Of a stretch of DNA of 64,000 nt, positions 57,440-64,000 are shown piece after piece. The position numbers and the translations under genes are program-made. The notes beneath the pieces are model-generated. The model was given only the letters and a program-made list of their open reading frames with translations, did no database searches and was not told the origin of the DNA. How positions within the stretch are numbered: position 1 is the stretch's first letter; every line of letters begins with the position of its first letter. Where the stretch lies: contig MU863902.1 of the NCBI GenBank assembly GCA_033296885.1, positions 62,001 through 126,000 of the forward strand, written 5' to 3'. This DNA is from Triangularia verruculosa (taxonomy: Eukaryota; Ascomycota; Sordariomycetes; Sordariales; Podosporaceae).

Positions 57440-59970
57440 ATGGAGAAGGCAACAGGAGACGGGTCAGAGGAAGCCCCAAATGGCAATAGTTCAAACGATA
57501 TCGACTTGAATGATGTAAGTCCTAGGTCCAGCAACTCAGCCAGCGAGGTGGCGAATGAGAACGAGGGCAAGAGATGCTAATGCGATGATAGGGAGGCGGT
57601 GTGAACATAGAGCGCCAAGGAGAGGGTGCCCAGCAACGCGCTTTTATTACTGGTACTGGCGGCGACACTGGGTCCTTCTTGACGCCTGAGCAAGAGCCCT
57701 CCACCAGAGCCCGCAGTCGAACAGCATCTGTCAAATCGCGAATTACTGTAAATGACCTTGGAGAAAGGCTCTTTCAGAAGGTCCATTGTGAGACTTCAGG
57801 CAGAGCGCCTGAGGTTGCACTTCCGACTAGCGACAAGCGTCCCCTCGTGGTCCGGCTTTGTAGTTTGCGATGCCCCCAGGAAGCTAGAGAGACAGAAAAA
57901 CAGTTTTTCCCCTGGGGATCGGTGGAGGCACTTATCACCAAACAAGAGGTTGTTGATGTCCTCAGAGCGGAGCCATGCCTTTTACAACCAGACCGAGCTG
58001 AGTACTACGCTTCTCAGATATGCCACCCACAACGATACGGAGACAATAGGCTAAGCCACTCCGGTTACCGCAAGATCTTTGCCATTCTTGTTATAATCAG
58101 ACGGATAGACGATATACTTCTTTTCGTGGAGGAAAAAATCTGCGACGGACACCTTCCCTTGGAAGCCAAATCAACAGAGCACGGCCAGTTCGAAATGCGT
58201 CTTCGGGGGAAAGAAGAAGAGAAACTAAACTGGCTAAGTCACTGGGATGATACTCTTGGGCATGAAGAGTTCGAAGAGAAGCAGTGGACTATGTTGGTAC
58301 CCTACTTTGCCAAAGAAGAGGGCCATTCCGCTCGGCTGTGGGAACTGTCCAAGAAAAGCATACTGCCATGGTTACCCCGATCCGAAGGCCGTCAGCACGA
58401 AGGAGGTTACAGCTGGGTTTCAAAGGTTGAAATACACCCCCACCATCACAACTTCAATCAACTTCAAGATTGTGTAAGAGCCGTTGTTTCCTTGTATGAG
58501 TTGGACATCTTGTTACGGATCGATTTGCTAACATGTGGGACTTCTTCACAACAAGATGGTCTCTGGCAACTTCTTTGCAGTCAAACACTTGAAAGCACAG
58601 TTTGAAGATGATGCTGCGAATAGCTCGTTGAATCTTGCGTCTGGATCAGTGGAGAGAGTCAACGGTGCCACACCACAGATCAAATTGCCCACAGAGAACA
58701 CAGACACCGAGAATATCAGGGACACCCAAAACATCAAAAGCGAGTTCGAGCACGAGATAGATACATTGAACCGGCTGAGTCATCGACCACACGCTCACTT
58801 AATAACGCTTCTTGCTGCATATCAACTCGGGAACGAATGCTACATGATTTTTCCATGGGCCGAATCTGATCTCAAAGCGATGTGGCAGGCGCGACAACCA
58901 AGCCCACCGCTCGAGAAACGATCTATGGAATGGTTCCTCGGCCAATGCCTCGGTCTTTCTCAGGGGCTTAATCACATCCACCAGTCGAGACCAACCCCGA
59001 CCCCAGGGGAAGAGGAGAAGATGCTTGGAAGAATATTTGGTAGACACGGGGATATCAAACCGGAAAACATCCTGTATTTCTGGAACAGCAAGGACTCAAC
59101 TGATCGTGGAAAACTAGTCATCACAGACTTCGGCTTGACTCGTTTCCACGGCGACAAGACCAAGACATATCTGCGTAAGAACAAGCCCCCGGCCACACCA
59201 ACATACCGCCCTCCCGAATCCGATATAACTTCTTCTCCTATCTCGCAGTCTTATGACATCTGGTCATTTGGTTGTGTTCTTCTCGAGTTTGTCACGTGGT
59301 ATCTTGGAGGCTGGGATCTCGTCAAGAGCTTTGTCAAAAAACGAAAGCTCATCAACCCTCTTATGAACAATTGGCACACCGACCAGTTCTTCGAAATCTT
59401 ACAAGAAAGCGAATCTTCTGACACGGTTTTCAGTCGCGTTAAGAAAGAGATATTCGAGGTGAGTTCAACAGGTTGAAGTCCACTGCTTGTGTCCGGGCCT
59501 TATGGAGTTACGAGACTAATTATTCCTAGTTTGTCAACGAACTTCACTCTCACCCTTCTTGCTGTGATATTCTCCATGATATGCTGGAGTTTATCATGAA
59601 AAAGATGGTCATCAGTGAGATGAAGGTGATGAGTCAAACTAACTCATCCCGTGGAGTTGTGTCACGGGTCACGGTCGATCTTAGAGGACAGAAGCATTCT
59701 GCTTCTGACTTGAATCTTATGCGAGCCCCTTGCAGCGATGTTGTTGATGAATTTCATAAGCTTTCACAGAAACTTGCAAAATCGCCAAGTATGCTGAAGG
59801 CCACGCCCAGGCCGCTTCAAACGGTGGAGATACCGCCATCTGTTGAGATTCAGGGCTATCCTGTGGGTATCAGACGGGCAGAACTACCAAAAAATCATGG
59901 CGGCAAGACTGTGAAGGTGGAAGACGTGCTGCGGAGTGTGAGCCAACAACGCAAGAACACACATCCGTAA
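57440..59970 (+). CDS. Protein kinase-like protein with unrecognised N-terminal half
   Basis: Four exons: 57440-57514, 57592-58473, 58556-59458, 59530-59970, all GT-AG in phase 0; 766 aa. Residues 1-310 form an alpha/beta region I do not recognise (VNDLGERLFQKVHCETS, YYASQICHPQRYGD, HSGYRKIFAILVIIRRIDDI), common in large fungal serine/threonine kinase-like families. The kinase domain spans about 315-640: beta-3 Lys329 (FFAVKHL), catalytic loop HGDIKPEN with Asp485 (Gly in place of the Arg of HRD), DFG with Asp510 (ITDFGLTRF), activation and P+1 region TPTYRPPE, and DIWSFGCVLLEF. A clear glycine-rich loop is missing; the exon 2-3 junction falls exactly there, so the loop may be degenerate or the junction slightly wrong. 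Residues 640-766 are a helical tail. Likely active, substrate unknown. HGD kinases of this type form expanded families in filamentous fungi. Confidence 0.82.
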
Positions 59971-61971
59971 TCCCATTCGGAGTTCCAGGCTTTCCACGGG
60001 AAGGAGACGGAATTACAAGGGACAGTCTTTTTCTCGTCTTGCTACCTTACTTAATTCTCACCCTTTTCTTTTATCTCGGAATACACCCGCTGTATAATAA
60101 ACTTGCTTCGAGGTCTTCAGTATTAATCTGCTGTTTATGGTAAAGAGTCACCTCCACGGTATGCATCTCCAAGCAAGGTCCTCAGTGGAAAGATGCCCCA
60201 ACTTCATCATTCCTGGGCGGCAATTATGAGGACCCCTCTCTCACCGCTGTGTTTTAATGTCTTACGAGAGACACCAAGACCTTAGCGTCTGCGTCTGCGA
60301 GACCGGGGCGCATAGTGGGGTTGTCGTGCTTGAATATCCTGGATATTTTCCTGATTAATGGATCAATACCACTGGTCAGCATTTGCTGTCTTAAGGTCAA
60401 TGTTCGAAAGCCACAGGAGATTTCCTTAGGGATGACTACCTGGAAAAGATACCTGTTAGATAAGGTACCTGATAGGTGCCTTATCCTCCCCCCCCAACCA
60501 TTATCGAACCCAAGACCCCATAGACTCAGTCCGCAGGTAGGTACCTAGCGTTGGAACTCTGAGAGTCCTTGGCGGTTCTGAAATATGGAAAAAGTCCGGA
60601 GATCGGGAAATGTGGAAACTTACTGCAGTTAAGTTGAAAGGGTGTGGTAGCGTCACCCAATATGCACCCATCTCAATCTGTTCAGTGGAGGCAGTGTCCG
60701 TTAGCGTACCTAGGTATCTTGGAGCGTGAGAGAAATTTTTGATTGGCTGTCATGAGGAAGGGCTGCGCTGCACTGTAACTAAACAAATCTGGAAAAGTGT
60801 GCCATGGGAGGCGGGCTGTGATCATGTTGGGGGTTGTCCTGGGTGCGTTCATTTCAACCAAGCTTCTTCCACAGGAGAATAGCTGAGAAATGGGTGTACT
60901 TACATCCACCAAAAATCCCACCCCAGGGAACAGGTTTCTCAGTTCCTGATCAAGGAAATCATGGTCGGTGTACCGTAAGCGGATGGGTCCGTGGCGAGTC
61001 TCATCAGCAGGATACGCCATTTCTATCCGGGTCCTTTTGAAGTTTCGTTGGGGCGTCCTGAGCCACTGGATAATTCCGTAATGGTTCTGTAGGTACCTTG
61101 GGGGCCGAAAACGCCAGTGGCTTCGTCTGCTGATCAATTGGGGGTGAGGGGTATTAGCGATGAGGGATTATTCTCGGTCCTGGCACATGCTGGGATCAAG
61201 GCGCACTGAGAGGAAGCATCTTGGGCAGACTGAATACCGTATCTATATATTCATAGGCTTTTATCAGCTAGCAGATGCATCGCCAGACCGCTCCGCGTTT
61301 CAACCGGGCGACTCAACTCATGTAGTATTGCCAGACTGCTGCACGGCTTAACATGCAGGTCTTTTGAGAGCCCGATTCCGACGCCCAGAGTCTAGAACAC
61401 GGAATCCAATCAAGGTTCGCTGAGTGCGCCGACACATTATGCCCAAATACTCGTGCCTTACGAAACGAAGGGCAAGTACCTCAACAGGCAATGTTTTCTT
61501 GGGCAGGATTTAAGTAGTATTGAAGCCCCAAACGTTCTTTGGGACATGTGGCACTTTTGCATTAGGCACTAGATATTCTGCAATCATGCGTGTGGTTGCT
61601 ATGAAGACACGTTTTATCTTGCTAGGACCAGAAGCGGATGCAGGTCGGAATGATGAACATCGGATGTGGGAGGCAGTGAGACCATACACTGCCAACCAAG
61701 TGTCGTAACGAAATGGCCATGCAACGGGGCTGACAGCTGGAAGTTTTTTGATAGGTACGAAGGCGGAAAATATAGCCTAATTAGTATTACCGCTTTCGCG
61801 TTGCAGGCATACGCCTGCAATTCCTTAAGATAGGTATACCGCAGCTGTCCGCGCACCGTACGCATTTCTGACAATTCCTTCCGAATTGGTCCCACCTATC
61901 CCAGGATACTACAGATCTCAAACACACGCTGGCACATTGTCATTAAACGTCTGGCATCGGAATATTCCAGG
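59971..61971. other. Intergenic region with a possible lone exon
   Basis: 3' flank of the kinase gene and 5' flank of the CorA-like gene. It contains GGTACCTA-type motifs at about 60465, 60537, 60705 and 61090. On the minus strand, 61020-60904 reads as 39 codons from an ATG to a perfect GTAAGT donor; see findings. The rest holds nothing I can support. Confidence 0.45.
60904..61020 (-). CDS. Possible orphan exon or gene fragment
   Basis: Starts MAYPADETRHGPIRLRYTDH and ends GFLVD immediately before GTAAGT, in phase 0. The composition (balanced charged, aromatic and small residues) looks like real protein, unlike most frames nearby. A downstream acceptor after a TTTTCCAG at about 60790 would add only about a dozen residues before a stop. 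It may be the remnant of a larger gene. No family recognised; a chance frame is quite possible. Confidence 0.2.
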
Positions 61972-64000
61972 ATGGACTGGCCGCTCAAGGATTCAAGCTT
62001 TGATTCGGAAGACCTTGATACGGTATTTTCCTATCAACAATCTCCTCGACGAAGTAAAGTTGTCAGCTGGTCATGGAGAAACGAGGTAAGGTCTTACGCT
62101 CAACACCGAAGCAAAACATTGTCGATGTCTACAGGTATCTTTGGTGCTAAAAGACTACTGGGGCAGGTCATGGCAGACATCTGGCTCAACTCTGATAATG
62201 ATTTACGGAACTGGTTGGAACAGGTGAGTATCTATCTTGTCTCCGTATGTTGCTAAATTTAGCGCTTTGAACCCTTCTAATGTAGTATATCATGCAAAGA
62301 TTGGCAACAGCCAACATGAGCCCGGACTATCCCTCATGTAAACTACCTACCTCAAGCATTGGCCCGAAAATCGCTGTGTGTCGAGTTGCTAATTCCAAAA
62401 ACCTGTCGCCATGTAGCCTTTCTAGTCGACATGACGCCAGGGGATCCAGACACAACCCGGCAAATCTCCAGAAACTTCCATTTACAATGGAGGGTTTCCA
62501 ACAGATCGCCGCCACCCTTCCCCTACATGGTGATACGGCACGAATCATCAATAGATCAGACATGCCTGTCTTTGAAGAGATTGATCTTTTTTCGACCAAA
62601 GGGGACAAAATATGTAAGTTCACTTACAGTTACCTCTCTTTCTCAACCAGCCGCTTACGCCAATGACCCATGGCAAGATTATTGTTGTAGGACATCAGGA
62701 GCATGGCCTGGGGATTTAGCTATATCGAGCGTCTTTGATCCAAAAACGGGGTTGACATCAGGCGTTGTTTTTGGGTGTTCAGATGATGTCACCGAGGATA
62801 TAGCAGGACGCATCGAAAATTCAGAAAACGCATGGACTCACCCTATGCTGAGTGTCGGTATTCTGGTTGAAATCGAGAGGTCGCGGCATATGAAGTTGGT
62901 TCAGGATCGCCTTTTTGAGCTGCTTCAGCATGTTCAAAAAATGACACAATCCCAGGAGATATTACCCACGTCTCAGCTTGTCCACGAGAACTATTCGGTG
63001 GAATTGTGGATCAAGGTCAGCCAGTTGAAACTCGGGTTGATTGCATGGCGTTCTCAGCTAGCAAACATGGACGCACACATTCTCGAGTTAGAGGAAATTG
63101 TCTTGTTAGGGTTGTCAGAGGAAGATAAACTCAACACATTACTCTCCTCAATGGACATGGACAATGTCAATGACGAAAAAGACAAAGCACGGGTGTCGAC
63201 TAACGTACCCCCGGGACTCATCGATGAGAGGCATCAAGGCATATCGACCTGCTCATCTGGCTCACCTGGCTCATCGAACTCATCGGACTCTTCGGACTCA
63301 TTAGACTCAGCAGTTTCATCAGACTCATTGAACCCACCAGCTTCACCACAGTCCACAGATTCTGGAAAGAGCTTTCATCTGGGAAAGCTGGCATCACATA
63401 CAAAATCACAGTTTTTCAGTGGTCCAAAATCGGAAACCGGTAATGAAATTCTGCGAGGAGCAGATTCAAATGAGAGTATGGATATGGCATCAAGTTCGGA
63501 TACAGAAAAGAGATCCGAGGCGGAAAAGGGCTTCGACACGGAAACGATTCGAATGGAAAAAATACAAGCTTATAGGCGAAAGCCAGATAGTGTCTACAAC
63601 CCATTCAAGAGAACAGCAGCAAGAGAAGAATGGCGCGTAGGGGCTAGAGAAGAGGGCAGAAGAATCCAAAAGAGGCTCAAGGAAATCATCAGCGAATATG
63701 ACTGCAAAATAAGGGAATGCTCCATGGTTCTCGATGGAGTTTCGTTATCGGCGCAACTGGTGAGTCTCATATCTGTTTGATAGCTTAACCATTCACCCTC
63801 TGTTTACGGATAGTGGCTTTGTTCAAGTGGAAGGACCCTCTGACGGCGATAGGCAGATGCTAACTTTGCCATGTTTCTTTCGGGAAAAAACAGTCATGGA
63901 ACCAGATCGGCTTTCAAGACACCAGAACGAACTTGAAGATTGCTGCTGCGACACGTCAAGATGGCAACCAAATGCGAATGATAGCATTTCTCACCATGAT
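61972..64000 (+). CDS. CorA-like membrane protein with in-frame stop, 3' partial
   Basis: Exons 61972-62085, 62135-62223, 62286-63759 and 63894 to beyond the window; donors GTAAGG, GTGAGT and GTGAGT, with a GCTAACT branch point in the last intron. Conserved fungal blocks appear in order: VVSWSWRNE|VSLVLKDYWG, GTGWN, QALARKSLCVELLIPK, CRHVAFLVDM, DPWQDYCC, and in the final exon FQDTRTNLKIAAATRQDG…IAFLTM, which is the helix leading into the C-terminal transmembrane pair of fungal CorA-like (Mg2+ transporter-fold) proteins. A TGA at 62317-62319 interrupts the frame between DWQQPT and ARTIPHVNYLPQ; both sides read as the same family in the same frame. A long Ser/Asp-rich linker (SSDSSDSLDS) occupies about 63250-63350. 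The gene is either a recent pseudogene or has a sequence error there. The transmembrane helices lie past the window. Confidence 0.7.

Noticed and set aside
62614..62650. Possible 37-nt intron (GTAAGT…CCAG) in the CorA-like gene
   Set aside because: Too short for fungal introns in this window (57 bp or more), its removal would break the frame, and the frame is open through it.

Overview
The window looks like nuclear DNA of a filamentous ascomycete, most probably a Sordariomycete near the Sordariales. The evidence is many short introns (about 57-90 bp) with GTRAGT-type donors and TACTAAC/GCTAAC-like branch points, fungal gene families (DIP2/CPS1-type adenylate protein, HET-domain protein, fungal hybrid histidine kinase, class II cAMP phosphodiesterase), and AT-rich islands and transitions of the kind left by repeat-induced point mutation (RIP). 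Genes lie on both strands as single units; no operon logic applies.

Left third (1-26 kb), mostly core genes: a 5'-truncated single-pass membrane protein (+), a low-affinity cAMP phosphodiesterase (-), a conserved fungal protein with a zinc-finger-like Cys/His block (-), a MITE, the 1842-aa DIP2/CPS1-like protein (+), a 1229-aa HET-domain membrane protein (+), and a membrane-anchored protein with a proline-rich linker and a long charged helix (-).

Middle (26-50 kb): the vacuolar SNARE VAM7 (-), the microtubule plus-end protein EB1/Bim1/Mal3 (-), a second copy of the MITE, a 7-TM protein with an apparent 1-nt frameshift (+), two paralogous cysteine-rich small proteins with matching three-exon structure on either side of a gene-free AT-rich island (+), a protein with a degenerate riboflavin-kinase-like domain (+), a GAF hybrid histidine kinase (-), an ankyrin-repeat protein (-) and tRNA-Ser(GCU) (-).

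Right end (50-64 kb), more accessory in character: an MFS transporter (+), a medium-chain dehydrogenase/reductase (+), long gene-poor stretches rich in TAGGTACCTA-like palindromes, a kinase with an unrecognised N-terminal half (+), and a CorA-like protein (+) that has an in-frame TGA and runs off the window edge.

The least ordinary items are the MITE family (CAC-termini, 5-bp target duplications), the paralogous cysteine-rich pair, and three genes with apparent single-base lesions. All splice sites were placed by eye from reading frame and consensus, without transcript data.
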